64,000 nucleotides of DNA from Symbiodinium kawagutii (GCA_009767595.1 VSDK01006142.1:502172-566171), one strand, 5' to 3'. Positions 10,563 through 22,197 are shown, numbered from the stretch's first letter. Numbers and translations: made by a program. The notes: generated by a model from the letters alone, not told the origin.

Positions 10563-12120
10563 TTGTTCATTTCCGATAGTGGTGAGTGGCTCTTCATATC
10601 TTGAAATTACTAGTTCAGAGGGGCCCCATGCTCTTTAATTATAGCGAATACGGACCGTGATGAATACTAAATTCTAAACCTTTTTGAACAGCTAATAACA
10701 TCTAACAACTGCTTGGCGGATCGTTAATATCAAATTCAAATTGTGTTTACTTGATTCTTCGAGCTGGCAATTTGATTGTCCTTGAACTATGTTGACAGGA
10801 ACTTGACATAGCTATCCATGGTCGAGCAGTGGTTGTAGTACCTATGTTTTTTTCGATCTTTTTTCGGTGATCAGTCAATGAGTTCGCTGAAAACAGCACA
10901 TGAAAGCTGACACGGGAACCCCAGGGAAGCTGGGAAAAGGAATTTCCGAGCTCAATTACATGCGATTTCCAGGCTTGTACCAATAGAGGCACAGTAATAA
11001 ACAACCAACTTGGAGTGGTTTGTGAATGAAAGGACCATTGACCATGGTGGCGCTAGCAGAGTTGCTGCAGTACCTGGAATAGAGACGTTATATTGTTTGA
11101 ATCTATGAGTAGAGTTGCTGGAGTATAACTCTTAATTGATTAGTAGGCCAGCATTGTATCCATGAACTCCATTGTACTCTTAATTAATTAGTTATCTAAT
11201 GAATCTATTATACTCTCTAATAGTTATATAATATGTGGGCCACAAAGCCGTTATGCGATGCTAAGTATAGGCTTTGTAGCTAGCCCAAGGTCCCGGCCGG
11301 TGTAGGCGACATCAGTTTGCTGGTGCTCCGACTTAGTTGCTGCCTCAGTACTGCGAGCCCTGGAACCATCCGGTGGCCCCCAGCAGCAATGCCCAGAACT
11401 TGGCGGATGCTTGGTTGATGATGCTTCAGTGCCGCCCCATTGATGGTGAGCACATTATTTGTACTGTGCTGGTGCTGGTGATTGATGGTCCCATTCTCAG
11501 TGTTGACCAACAATCAAGTCTCGAATATGAATGGAACCACTTTGCCATATTTTTCCAGTATATATGATACTGATTGCCACTTGCATGGGTGACGATGTCC
11601 AGTACCTCCTTAGCGAATCCCACCATCAGGGAGAGGCCACGACCCTTTTGCTGAGGGGTTGCCCAGAGATGGTGCACATTCGACCCATCCTAAAGCTTGA
11701 TTATATACTGTAATCTTCGCTAGAGTAAACCCAAACATGGACCAACCCCATGGTTGGAGGCAGCTACACTTGCAACAACGTACATCTCAGAATTGTATTT
11801 TTTCACACATGAATGTTTTACACACTTTTAGTCATTTAGCTTCATCAATTGTACCTACTGGTTTCTCCAGCATGGGAAGTGCGAGCCGACGAAGCTGGAC
11901 AATCAGCGTAATTTGTGCTGTGCCATCCATATGTCAAAGGGATTTCAGCTGCCAAGAGGAGCAGAGACGAACCCCTGGTCACCATGTGGGAACCACGCCC
12001 CTCTACTAGATGATTGAGCCCGTTGATGGCAAACTGCCACGAACCCATTCCGGAGTAAGCTGCAATGCCAAATCAGGGAGGTGCTGGGCAGGCACCCACG
12101 AGTTGTCGTTCACTTCGCAG

Positions 12121-12214
12121 CTTTTTTTGCTGTTCTTCCCTTGTGGCTGCGTGGCGTGCTGCTGCCATGTGGTCACTTGGCGCGGTTCGAGATGGTGGAG
12201 ACCAAGGGCGGCAT
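12121..12214 (+). CDS. exon, secreted gene, unknown region
   Basis: A polypyrimidine-flanked acceptor (cttcgcag) opens a frame reading FAVLPLWLRGVLLPCGHLAR, then FEMVETKGG, ending at a donor AT|GTGATG. The 3' part is very GC3-rich. The other two frames are poorer. No domain is recognised. It is placed in this gene by strand and order only. Confidence 0.45.
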
Positions 12215-12682
12215 GTGATGTCACCCAGTGTTTTATCCTATTTTGTGATATGTGTTTATGAATAGATTGCGACTGATCAACTTTTTACATCTTTTTACAT
12301 ACAGTTCATTACAGTCAAGGAATCTATGTAAATTCATACGTCCGTGTCAAGCATTTGGAGTATGAAGAAACAAGCCATGCTTTCTCAGATTGTTGGCATC
12401 CATACCTGGCCTAGAGTGATTTCAGTTTGAAGGAAGATTGATCACCATTTGGAGTGGGTATTCGTGAAACTCAGATGTTTCTGCAAGGGTTTACACCAAT
12501 CACTGGACTGAGCAGCATATGTGGGGGTGTTCATACACGTTTTGAAGCACTGACGCCACTTGGATCAAAGTGTGAGCACCCAAAAGTGCATGAGGATCCC
12601 AGTGTGATCATATTGGCTCGCTCCTCTTCGCATTGGTTGCGTTTTGGCAAGGAACTTGTCTCGCATGTTTTGACTACAATCA

Positions 12683-12788
12683 CTGGTTGATGGTTTTAAA
12701 CATATTTATTTTCCCTGGTAATGATTAACAATTGGTTGGTTGACTTGCGCATATTTTTCATGACGGGGTGGTGAGCACCACCAACCAG
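12683..12788 (+). repeat. M1 element
   Basis: 106 bp, CTGGTTGATGGTTTTAAAC to CACCACCAACCAG, with ATTTTCCCTGGTAAT and ATTGGTTGGTTGAC inside. Confidence 0.8.
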
Positions 12789-13037
12789 TAGTAGTGATCA
12801 CTATTAGCAATGATATCCACTATTTACCACCATTAATCATGATATTACCCCTTTATCGTATCAACCACCAATCAGATCACTGTGCCTTGCTACGGAAAAT
12901 GATGTGATACCACTTGGGGTCGAGGTCAAAGGGCCTTCCCAACTGTGAACATATGGAGCTGTTGGAAACTTCATCTAAGCGTCAGCCATCTCAGTTGATC
13001 AAAAGGTTCATGATTTCAAGCCGCAAGGTGCATATTT

Positions 13038-13139
13038 GGCGGTTTCTCAAAACAGGGGACCCAAAAAATGATTGGTGTAAGATCATGAAACATATACAAA
13101 TTGGATGATTTGGGGGTACCCCTATTTTGAGAAATCACC
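13038..13139 (-). repeat. M2 element
   Basis: GGCGGTTTCTCAAAACAGGG at one end and CCCCTATTTTGAGAAATCAC at the other. 102 bp. Confidence 0.8.
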
Positions 13140-13446
13140 ATTTGTTTGGAGAAGCTCGAAGTTGATAGGGAGCTTACCATCCACCAACCAGACGAACATC
13201 AAAGCTTTCAGAGATTTTGGGATAGTGGGTCACGACGGAACTAGGCCCGGAAGCTGATGCTATCCTCAACCTGGGGTGCTTGTGGTGTACGATCATGATG
13301 GGGTGCTCCGAGGTTGTTCCCTTGCTTCGTGCTGTGCTGGACTGCCGATGGCCATGGGGTGGTTCTGATGTCCGGTGATCCAAGTTGTGCGAAGTTTCCA
13401 GTCTTGGATGGGTTTTTGGTGGGTTAAGATGAAAATTTAAGATATG

Positions 13447-13557
13447 TGTGGTTTCTCAAAATCAAAGACCCCCAAATCCTTCTTGATGAACCATTCATAG
13501 TAATAAAAAGTAATAAACCAACCATTCTTGGCGGTTCCCCCTTTTTTAGAAACATCC
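13447..13557 (+). repeat. M2 element
   Basis: GTGGTTTCTCAAAATCAAAG and CCCCCTTTTTTAGAAACATC form the ends. The centre is AT-rich with AGTAATAAA repeats. Confidence 0.75.
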
Positions 13558-14242
13558 ATATCCACACAATCGTTGTCCATGGCATATCCCAGAAATGGTG
13601 GTGCCCCCAGCCCACAAAAAATCATGTGGGGAAAACACTAGTGTTTTGTGAATATGATGTTTGGACAAATGGAGACAAACTCGCACACACACACAATCAC
13701 ACACACACTCAATCACATTTGTATATGTAGATATTTGCATATCTAGTTATCTACATTTATTCATACGTATACGTGCACTTTACAATGTATATTTATGTAT
13801 TGTAGATACTGGACCCATGTGTTTGTACATAATTATGTGACATGTATAATTATGTATATTGAAATATATATATATATGTATAGGTGGACACACTGTATGT
13901 TTACCAAAACCATTTCATGGAATACTGGGGCACAGCTCCAGAAATAATGAGATGATTATCCACCAAATGCCAGAAATACAATTTGCGAGCACTATTGTGG
14001 GTTTCAACTATGATGCACCATTATTGATCACACAATGTCGATCAGCCAAGGGTTACCGTTACAAGTGGATTTTCTATACTAGAGACAGCATGGTTCCCAT
14101 ATGCCCATGGTTGACTCCCAAGCGCATGATTGTAGCTTCCAGCTCCAGAGATGTACCTGGATATGCTGGCTGTTGGTTGGGAATGATGAGCGAAGCTGCT
14201 CGGTCTTCCAACTGGGGATCTATATCCATACTATCCAAATAT

Positions 14243-14244
14243 TG

Positions 14245-14276
<32 letters not shown>

Positions 14277-14312
14277 GATCATGATGATCATGATGATGAT
14301 CATGATGATGCT
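14243..14312. repeat. GAT trinucleotide tract
   Basis: (GAT)n with TGATCATGATCA interruptions, about 70 bp. Confidence 0.9.
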
Positions 14313-14875
14313 AATGGTAAACCAACCAGGAAGTACCCACCCGTTTGCACCCTTGGAGAATTGGTGAGGTACCGCATGTTGTATCGATCAGGAGCCTTCA
14401 ATTGGCAACGTCCAAGGATTGCAAACCGCAGGCGGGTCCACAGGTGGCAGGTGGGCTGAAGACAGGGTTGCGTGGCATTATTAACAAGAAAAGTGAAAAC
14501 CACATGAAAAGTGAACGCACGCAAGGATCATTTGAAGAGTTACTAGGAAGGGATGAGAGACTGCAACATGGTATGTGTACGTTTATATGCATAATATACA
14601 TGCCCAGACCTACTAGTGCTGGTGACATGATTATTTGTATTTATCTTTTCATATATATATATATATATTTATTTATTGTTTTTTATATACACATACTGTA
14701 TTTACATAGATATGCATGTACCATACATATATGTACAAATACATATTTGCATGTATGGATATCTGAATACCTCCAGTTGCCATTACATCAATGAATGCAC
14801 CATTCATAAATGAAGTTTATCATGCTAGCGCTGGATATTCCATCCATTTCCTCTGATATCTCGCCGGCGATGAGT

Positions 14876-15046
14876 AATTATGCTCCATCACTTTCAATGG
14901 TGTCCGCTTTACCCAACGGAGTTTCCCTTGGAACTGCCGGACCCGATAGGCTTGTGGTATTGCAAGTCGAAACTGATCATGCCCAACCCTTGGGAGGATC
15001 ACGTGCTTCTCCAGCACAGCAAAGCCTCCCTGAACCGCGGCAGTGA
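14876..15046 (+). CDS. weak candidate exon
   Basis: The open frame MVSALPNGVSLGTAGPDRLV and onward to SLPEPRQ then TGA is richer in G/C-ending codons than its flanks. The opposite strand is also open here (RLAIPQAYRVRQFQGK...), so strand cannot be settled by eye. No family is recognised. Confidence 0.25.
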   Translation, partial: NYAPSLSMVSALPNGVSLGTAGPDRLVVLQVETDHAQPLGGSRASPAQQSLPEPRQ

Positions 15047-15971
15047 GGCGACGTGATGCGGTGTTGGGTCGGTGATTGGTTGGGATAGCTGGTGAACGGA
15101 TGAATTCATCAGCAATGATTTGATTGCTAAGATTACCAAATCTTACTGGTGAGAATTGGTCAGGTTGGTAGGTCCACGTTGGTTGATTGGAAGGGATGAT
15201 CGAATAGCAGCAGATGATATCACAACAGAAAAAAAACAACTACACAGCAGTTGGTCGTGTTTCGTTCTGGTCGCGGCTAATCTACCAGGTCAGTTGAAGG
15301 GGAAGACTCGACGAGAGCCAAACTGTGGAACCCAGAAATCAGCACCCAAACTCTGGATATAGGTCAGCCAAGAAAACCGGGACACAACAACCGTAAAAGC
15401 TGCAGTGGCCATATTGGGCTATGGAGTGGTGCCACCCAAAGTTTCTAAGTTGGTAAGTCTACTTGGAAATTTTGTTCTGGCTACATTTTGCTACCATACC
15501 CAGCTTGTTGTCCCAGTACTTCTGCATACATTCAGATAAACACATGATTGCATAAATGTATGCGTGTCTTTCCATTACTATCCTGATCAATACACATAAA
15601 GCAATACCACAAGCTGGGTGCATCGCCCAGGGAAGAGAATAGATCAGGGTGCATCGTCTAGGGGCTGGTTGCCGGGCTGGTGATCCTTCGTCACCAACTG
15701 GTACTGAAGCATCAAATTTTGTTAAGCATACAGGGGTTCCTTAATAAACAATGGTGAATGGTGGCTCATGGTGGTGAATGAACAGTGGTAGAGAATGGTT
15801 GAGAATGGTTAAATCCCTCAATCAAGCATAGTCATTCATTCACTTCCTCAACCATCAACAGGTATCAATCTTAAGAAGACAACTTATTACGTCATCAAGA
15901 GTTCTTGATCATTTTTGTTTCATTGATGGCTCTTATAAACAAATGGCTATGGGTCGGACTCACAGCCATAT

Positions 15972-16058
15972 GGTGATTTCTCAAAATAGAGGCACCCCAA
16001 ATCATCCATTCTTAACCATAGCAATAAACGAACCATAACTTTGGGGCTCCCCAGTTCC
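15972..16058 (+). repeat. M2 element with altered right end
   Basis: The left terminus GGTGATTTCTCAAAATAG is intact. The right terminus is replaced by GGGGCTCCCCAGTTCCTGGC, the same unusual ending as the copy at 19.3 kb. It lies only ~45 bp upstream of the next exon's acceptor. Confidence 0.7.
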
Positions 16059-16103
16059 TGGCTGGGTCGAAACCACCATATATCACTCGTATCAATGGCT
16101 AAG

Positions 16104-16192
16104 CAGCTGCCGGTTGCCGCTTCGCAGGCCTTGCGCCGTGTGGCCTTGAAGCGGAACTTGTCCAACTTGGAGCTGCCGGATGCTGGGCAGCG
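16104..16192 (+). CDS. exon, secreted gene, unknown region
   Basis: The acceptor ggctaag precedes QLPVAASQALRRVALKRNLS, then NLELPDAGQ, with a donor CAGCG|GTGATG. The frame is GC3-rich and bounded by clean splice sites, so it is very likely a real exon. It is basic and Leu-rich and has no recognised domain. It is the last exon before the fibro-slime domain begins at 16.75 kb. Confidence 0.65.
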
Positions 16193-16642
16193 GTGATGGC
16201 GCGGCGGTGCTGGTGGCTGGCAGCGTTGGGTGAGCCACGAAGTCGCTGGGAAGTTCCTCGAGATTTTGGAAGATCAGTGGAGTTTGTGGTGATATTAGCT
16301 GCGTTCCTGGTTGGTTCCTGGTGGGTTGTGAAGATTTTGGACTTCAGTTTTCATCAGCAACGATGGTTTGTGCAATCCATTTCTTTGACTGGTTTTGTTG
16401 GCGTGGAGATATTGGCCAAGATATTTCATTGTGGTATGGCACTGGATTACCTAGTAACCCGGTCAGTATCCAGTCTGACCCAAAACGTGCACCATCCTTG
16501 CAGTGGCACAACCAAGTCGGGCTAAGGGCTGAAGCAACCAGCGAGATTGGATGGTGCAGGTCCCTTCATCAGCGCGCAGTGGGTGTAAGTACGAGGGTTT
16601 AGGCACTCGTGGTTGAGCTGAAAAGCCTAGGCTGCTAGATTT

Positions 16643-16729
16643 GGTGGTTTCTTAGAATTGGGAAGCGCAAAGTTATGGCTGGTTTATTACCAACTATTTT
16701 CAGAGATTCCCTGTGGCTTGAGAAACACC
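16643..16729 (+). repeat. M2 element abutting an exon
   Basis: GGTGGTTTCTTAGAATTGGG to CTTGAGAAACACC, 87 bp. Its right end lies 24 bp before the fibro-slime exon acceptor at 16,753. Confidence 0.75.
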
Positions 16730-16753
16730 CTGATTAGCGTCACTGGCACTCAG

Positions 16754-16864
16754 GATACCATCTTCTTTGATGCGATCATTCGCGACTTCAAAGCCGATCA
16801 TCCAGATTTTGAGTCGCTCGGCAGCAGCAGCAGGGCAGCAAATGCCACCAGGACTAGGAATTGG
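16754..16864 (+). CDS. fibro-slime domain, exon 1
   Basis: Acceptor ctcag; 37 codons in phase 0, beginning DTIFFDAIIRDFKADHPDFE. 'IRDF..DHPDFE' is the hallmark start of the fibro-slime domain, found in extracellular proteins of slime moulds, bacteria and algae. A Ser/Ala/Thr-rich stretch follows, and the donor is TGG|GTAGAG. The next fibro-slime exon identified is 4.5 kb away, past an assembly gap, so a piece may be missing. The + strand frame beyond the donor runs into simple repeat. Confidence 0.8.
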
Positions 16865-16884
16865 GTAGAGACAGCCAAACTTGA

Positions 16885-16961
16885 CCATGATCATGATGAT
16901 CATGGTCATGATCATCATCATGATGATGGTGATGCTGATGGTAACGGCGAACATGATGGCA

Positions 16962-16997
<36 letters not shown>

Positions 16998-17025
16998 GTG
17001 GTGGTGGTGGTGGTGGTGGTGGTGA
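16885..17025. repeat. GAT / TGC / TGG trinucleotide tracts
   Basis: TGATCATGATGAT-type repeats followed by (TGC)n then (TGG)n. They start directly after the exon donor at 16,865. Confidence 0.9.
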
Positions 17026-17104
17026 AAATTATGCTCACACTTCTTTTGTGTTCCCTAATGGCTGAGCAACTCAGCACTAAGCACAATCCTTGTGCAAGAG
17101 CTCC

Positions 17105-17121
17105 TGGTGTAGTACATATAC

Positions 17122-17157
<36 letters not shown>

Positions 17158-17236
17158 TTATAGCACTATTTATAGCACTATTTATAGCACCATATGTAGC
17201 ACTATATATAGCACTATATATATATATATATATATA
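17105..17236. repeat. TA repeat with 12-bp TATAGCACTATT tandem
   Basis: (TA)n blocks enclose five imperfect copies of TATAGCACTATT (17,158-17,216). Confidence 0.9.
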
Positions 17237-17240
17237 CACG

Positions 17241-17263
17241 CTCGGCGCCCTAGGTTCACCGAT
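17241..17263 (+). repeat. left arm of inverted repeat at assembly gap
   Basis: CTCGGCGCCCTAGGTTCACC followed by GAT. It matches the reverse complement of 18,046-18,068 at 21 of 23 positions. TA repeat flanks it on the outside. Confidence 0.75.
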
Positions 17264-17277
17264 ATGGCAGTACACCC

Positions 17278-17997
17278 NNNNNNNNNNNNNNNNNNNNNNN
17301 NNNNNNNNNNNNNNNNNNNNNNNNNNNNNNNNNNNNNNNNNNNNNNNNNNNNNNNNNNNNNNNNNNNNNNNNNNNNNNNNNNNNNNNNNNNNNNNNNNNN
17401 NNNNNNNNNNNNNNNNNNNNNNNNNNNNNNNNNNNNNNNNNNNNNNNNNNNNNNNNNNNNNNNNNNNNNNNNNNNNNNNNNNNNNNNNNNNNNNNNNNNN
17501 NNNNNNNNNNNNNNNNNNNNNNNNNNNNNNNNNNNNNNNNNNNNNNNNNNNNNNNNNNNNNNNNNNNNNNNNNNNNNNNNNNNNNNNNNNNNNNNNNNNN
17601 NNNNNNNNNNNNNNNNNNNNNNNNNNNNNNNNNNNNNNNNNNNNNNNNNNNNNNNNNNNNNNNNNNNNNNNNNNNNNNNNNNNNNNNNNNNNNNNNNNNN
17701 NNNNNNNNNNNNNNNNNNNNNNNNNNNNNNNNNNNNNNNNNNNNNNNNNNNNNNNNNNNNNNNNNNNNNNNNNNNNNNNNNNNNNNNNNNNNNNNNNNNN
17801 NNNNNNNNNNNNNNNNNNNNNNNNNNNNNNNNNNNNNNNNNNNNNNNNNNNNNNNNNNNNNNNNNNNNNNNNNNNNNNNNNNNNNNNNNNNNNNNNNNNN
17901 NNNNNNNNNNNNNNNNNNNNNNNNNNNNNNNNNNNNNNNNNNNNNNNNNNNNNNNNNNNNNNNNNNNNNNNNNNNNNNNNNNNNNNNNNNNNNNNNN
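17278..17997. other. assembly gap (720 N)
   Basis: 720 undetermined bases, directly bordered on the right by (CCCCA)n. Long open frames that run through it are artefacts. An exon of the fibro-slime gene could be hidden here. Confidence 0.98.
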
Positions 17998-18030
17998 CCC
18001 CACCCCACCCCACCCCACCCCAACCTCACC
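17998..18030. repeat. CCCCA pentanucleotide tract
   Basis: (CCCCA)n at the right edge of the gap. Probably part of the unresolved repeat. Confidence 0.85.
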
Positions 18031-18045
18031 CGACCTGTTAACCTC

Positions 18046-18068
18046 ATCGGTGAACCTGGGGCCCCGAG
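18046..18068 (-). repeat. right arm of inverted repeat at assembly gap
   Basis: ATCGGTGAACCTGGGGCCCC followed by GAG; reverse-complement partner of 17,241-17,263. TA repeat follows on the outside. Confidence 0.75.
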
Positions 18069-18477
18069 GGTATATATATATATATATATATTGCAGGGTT
18101 TGTCTGGAGAATATAGTTCAAATGTCTTTATCTGGGGAATCCTAACCTACCTCCTGTTATTCCTGTTTATTGATTACTTGTAGTTGTCATGTCCACATGA
18201 TGTTCATGAATTGCCCGTAATTTTGCTTTGCCAAGAAAGCCCAGTGTAGGAAACTACGCACACTAGGGTTTCCAAGAGCGGACAATATTAGGTAAAAGGA
18301 ATAAGCGCACCATTGTGGCTGGAATTCAAGAATATAAAGTGTGTAACCCCTCCAGAGATTGAGCATCTATTCCAGGATGATGGACGTTGTGCAACTATTC
18401 CAGGGGTGCAACCATTCCAGGGTTCGCGCACCTCCAGGGGTGATGGAAATTGCTAAAACCATAAAGGTTCTGAGGCA

Positions 18478-18650
18478 CACAGAGTTGGGTGGACTTGCGA
18501 CGGTCAGGCAACTGGAAGCTGAGCAATGCTGTTGGGGCTCAGCAACTGCACCACTGGTGCGAAAGGATGCGAAGCACCAAGCGTTGTTAGTACCGGAAGC
18601 AAGATGGCTGTCCGCCACAGGTTTGGATCGCAGTATTGGTACCAATGTGT
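18478..18650 (+). CDS. weak candidate exon
   Basis: The frame TELGGLATVRQLEAEQCCWG continuing to LLVPEARWLSATGLDRSIGT has coding-like codons. Splice sites are not clear and the sequence is not recognised. The reverse strand is partly open too. Confidence 0.25.
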
Positions 18651-18689
18651 CCATCCTTTTGTGTCTTCTTGCGTGACTATATTTACATA

Positions 18690-18870
18690 TATACATATAT
18701 ATATATATATACACATATTCTTTTAGATATCACTGTACATATATATATTTAAATATATATATGTATATACACATATGTATATACACATATGTATATACAC
18801 ATATGTATATGCATATGTAAATCTATATGTAAATACATACATCTGTTATATATATATATATACACATATC
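18690..18870. repeat. ATATAC/TATATG simple repeats
   Basis: (TA)n and tandem ACATATGTATAT units. Non-coding. Confidence 0.85.
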
Positions 18871-19322
18871 CATAAACAAGTATCTATATGCATTAATCTG
18901 ACATATAGATAGGTATCACATATGTGTGTTCTGTTTTTACATGGTATATTTACAGTTTTTGTCATGTGTAGTTTTATTCATTTCTAATTTTTTACTTATT
19001 TATTGATATATTTATTTATATTTATACATATATGTGTGTGTATACTTATTTGTTAATTTGCGTATTTAAATATGACATGTTTTTTTCTTCAATGTGTGTG
19101 TGTGGATGTGTGTCCACCCCTTGGTAGTGGTGAATATCTCAAGAATTCAAAGACCAATGGATGTTGAGATGTTCAGCCCCTGGTTGGTGGTGCCATGGTG
19201 ATGCATTTTGTGCAGCACTTTACTTGGCTCGTTTCCCGGCCAGACTCCAACAATCAGAATGAGAAGAGCTATAGAAGTGAGCCAGAAGTCACAAGAGCAG
19301 TGTTATATGTTACAACTATGTA

Positions 19323-19413
19323 GTGGTTTCTCAATTCATAGGGGTACCCCCAGTTATGATCCAGTTTCTGAACCATTTACAGTAAGCAACCATAACTTTG
19401 GGGTCCCCAGTTC
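19323..19413 (+). repeat. M2 element with altered right end
   Basis: GTGGTTTCTCAATTCATAGG on the left; the right end GGGGTCCCCAGTTCCTGGCC is shared with the copy at 15.97 kb instead of the usual TTTTGAGAAACCACC. Confidence 0.7.
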
Positions 19414-19969
19414 CTGGCCAGGTCGGTTGAAGCTCCCGAATGCTGCAAATAGCATACCAGTGCTGCGAATAACATGGACTGAGGGTTTGGGGGAAAGAGG
19501 GACGATACCATGGATGTTTTCTTTGGGGTGTAGGAACATGGAACATGGGACTATATGTGTATATATATATATATAAAATTAATATTCCCTTATAACGAGG
19601 TTGCAACTAGGGCGGCCCACCGTGTACAAGTAGTTTCCTGAAAATAAGTATTAAACAATACATCAGAGGCGCGAGCGGTCTTGGAAGGGAAACCATAGAA
19701 AGAATCCTCGTTGAGTGACCAGTTGCCCCCCACGAGCAATCCTGTTTCCGTCGAAGATAAACATGTCGGTGACATATGTTGCTATTGCCCGACGCTGGCG
19801 CCGACGTAGGAAGGCCCTGCAGCTGCGTTCCCTTTTCATTTGAGGTGCACACACTTGCCAAAAATTCAGCATGCAGGAAGACATGAACTATGATGATGAG
19901 AGAAAACATGATTTGGTAGTGGCATTTCAACAAGAGATAGCAAATCGCCAGCATCGTGCCACAATTTCT

Positions 19970-20560
19970 GCTTGCTTAGCTCGGATGCTGACTTGCGGGG
20001 CCCACGCGGCCCGCTGCAAGCACGCGAGAGGGGCTGACTCGGATGCCAACACCCAGGAAGACGCCCGGGCGCACCTCCAAGTAGAGTCGCTTGTTGGGCC
20101 GCGCGCTTGCAGCAAAGCAGCCCGAGCCGAAGAAACGCGCGTTTTCTTGGAGGGAGATCTTTGTGTTCAACCGATGTGAGGGGTTTGACCCATGTCTACA
20201 TTTTTGTTGCGCCATTTGCGATATGGGTATGGTGCGTGTGCATGGGTGATGTAATCATTTCTAACTTGTGGGGCGGTTTGCGCGCGGACATTCGTTTTGT
20301 GATTTGCTTGCCAGTGCGCAAATGGAAGTTGGGCGGAACGGTGTGTTTCAGTAATGTTTCGAAGAAAATTGCTATTACACATATTGGCATCTACATTTCC
20401 AAGGTGTTCCTACATGGATATGTGCTCAATCCCTGCGGTGGATTCATTGTGAATGAAACGCCCCGCAGCTGCACCGCCCAGGTCGATGGACGGACACACC
20501 GAAGGACTGGTGGAGTCGGTTTTGGGGGCTGACAAGAAGCCGGTCGCTTTGCGCAAAAGG
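19970..20560 (+). other. GC-rich island with a 141-codon open frame
   Basis: GC content rises well above the flanks from about 19.97 kb. The frame 20,107-20,532 is one of the longest open frames outside the retroelement and the simple repeats. It has mixed codon use, a hydrophobic start (VYIFVAPFAIWVWCVCMGDV) and no known motif. Frames on the other strand are also open. No repeats of the M families occur here. It could be a retrogene remnant, an untranslated region or chance. Confidence 0.25.
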
Positions 20561-20893
20561 TTTTGTCTTCGTTTCCTGCAGAGGACTGGTTGGCCAGATC
20601 CTTTGTTTGATTGATCTGTTTTAGTTTTAGTAAAAAACATTTCAATGTTTGTAAATGATTGTAAGCAAAAAGCAAGGAGCTATTGCACGCAGTAATTTAG
20701 AACGTTTACATTGCTATGTCGCATTTGCCCCTTGTATGCATGTCTTGTGATGTTGTGGATGCCACTTCCGAATGCATGTAGGAGATCATATGTTGTGACC
20801 CCAGCATTGGTTTGTTTTATTCGTTTAGTTTGAAAATTGCCAGCATTTGTGTCGAGCGCATGTCGCGAAGTTCATTTCGCACAAAATAGGCGA

Positions 20894-20911
20894 CAAAACA
20901 ACGTTGTTTTG
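20894..20911. other. 18-bp perfect palindrome
   Basis: CAAAACAACGTTGTTTTG equals its own reverse complement. No function is evident. Confidence 0.5.
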
Positions 20912-21389
20912 CGCACAATGGTGATTGCAAAACTTTCATCGTCACACCGCATTTTGTAAGTGCAACATGGAGGGTTTCTCATTGAACATGTCAGTGTGAG
21001 TTAGCCCTGTATATACATATGCAGTTTTTGTGTATTGGTTGTTATTGCTGGTAGTAGCAATGGTGGTGGTGCCATAAAACAGGTCAATGATCAAGTGGAA
21101 CACCACCAGTTTCATGTGGTTGTGATTGAGGAAGAAACCCAAACCCTGGTTGAACACCAGTTTGCCACCTAGATGCTGGAAATGACCATTGTGACCTACT
21201 CAATGCGTCGCCCAGATCAACGCAGAACGCAACATATGAATTGATTTCACGTGTTGTTTCGTGTTTTAATGTCAATGAGTATCCGTGATGGTCCTTCGCT
21301 TCAAATCGCAAGATCATCACCACTTTGAAACAAATCTGGTTCTCGGTTTAGCACTTGGCCATCGTCCCACCGTTTGATCAACGGCGCAG

Positions 21390-21489
21390 CGCCGGCTCCA
21401 AAACTGAGGTCTTCAAAGGAGGGCCTCAGCTGCACTTTGGTTTGCAACCAGGGGACGAGGGTGGCCAGTGTTTGGTGGCAATCAGTCAA
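21390..21489 (+). CDS. candidate exon inside fibro-slime region
   Basis: Acceptor ggcgcag; the frame reads AGSKTEVFKGGPQLHFGLQP, then GDEGGQCLVAISQ, with a donor CAA|GTTTGA. It is GC3-rich and ends in phase 0, as the next exon (22,252) needs. Its start phase does not match the exon ending at 16,864, so one exon is missing between them, possibly in the gap. It would sit between HPDFE and FDQWF of the domain, a variable part of the family. The opposite strand is also open here. Confidence 0.5.
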
Positions 21490-21506
21490 GTTTGATCATA
21501 CCAAAA

Positions 21507-21622
21507 ATGGTTATGGGTTAATATAAACCAACCAAAGTTGCTGGCTAATAGCCACCAAAGTATAGGGAAAACAATTTTTAATGATAGGGGAACCAGGGGT
21601 ACAGGGTTTTGACCAAGAGCCA
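21507..21622 (+). repeat. M3 element
   Basis: ATGGTTATGGGTTAATATAA to GGGTTTTGACCAAGAGCC, with AGGGAAAACAATTT and GAACCAGGGGTACAGGG inside. It starts 18 bp after the preceding exon. Confidence 0.75.
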
Positions 21623-21786
21623 AATATCCCAAAATGGATAGCCGTTAACCATTTGATTCCAATTTATTAGCCGTTCATTCACCATTCCCCGTCAACTCAC
21701 CATGATTGTTGGCCGCTGCAGGTTACGGTTCCTTATTCAGCACCATCAAACATGCCCCATCATTTGCCTATCTTTATCAGGGACTG

Positions 21787-21893
21787 TTACACTCTGGTGA
21801 TCTAACATAACAATGGATGATCCACCATTTGTAGATTACTTACCTATTGGAAATGGTGATTTTCCATTGCCATGTTAGATCACCAGAGTGTAA
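21787..21893. repeat. M4 element, long terminal inverted repeat
   Basis: 107 bp with perfect 22-bp ends (TTACACTCTGGTGATCTAAC, then AT, and its complement). The similarity continues inward (CAATGGA / TCCATTG), so nearly the whole element could fold on itself. Confidence 0.8.
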
Positions 21894-22030
21894 ACAGTCG
21901 CAAGCGTTCATCAACTATCACCTCTTCTTGTTGCATATTTTGCCGATGGAATAACATTGGCAACTGATGAATCAACAACCATCAACCTATCATTGGTAAC
22001 AGTAGTGACCAGCACCAGTAGTCACCATTC

Positions 22031-22135
22031 GGTGGTTTCTCAAAATTGGGATGCCCCCAACTCATCCAATTCAAGTCAACCATTTTACAGTAATAACCAT
22101 CCATAACTTTGGGTTCCCTACTTTGAGAAACCGCC
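22031..22135 (+). repeat. M2 element
   Basis: GGTGGTTTCTCAAAATTGGG to CTACTTTGAGAAACCGCC, 105 bp. Confidence 0.85.
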
Positions 22136-22197
22136 ATGTTGGTCTTATTGCTGCTTATTATTTCATATTATCGACCAATATTAGCCACTATTACCCA

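Noticed and set aside
16700-18145. Very long open frames spanning the N region
   Set aside because: They exist only because N codons cannot be stops.
19590-19790. Reverse-strand frames (NWSLNEDSFYGFPSK / FFLWFPFQDRSR)
   Set aside because: Two overlapping reverse frames are equally open, splice sites are unclear and all firm exons are on the + strand.
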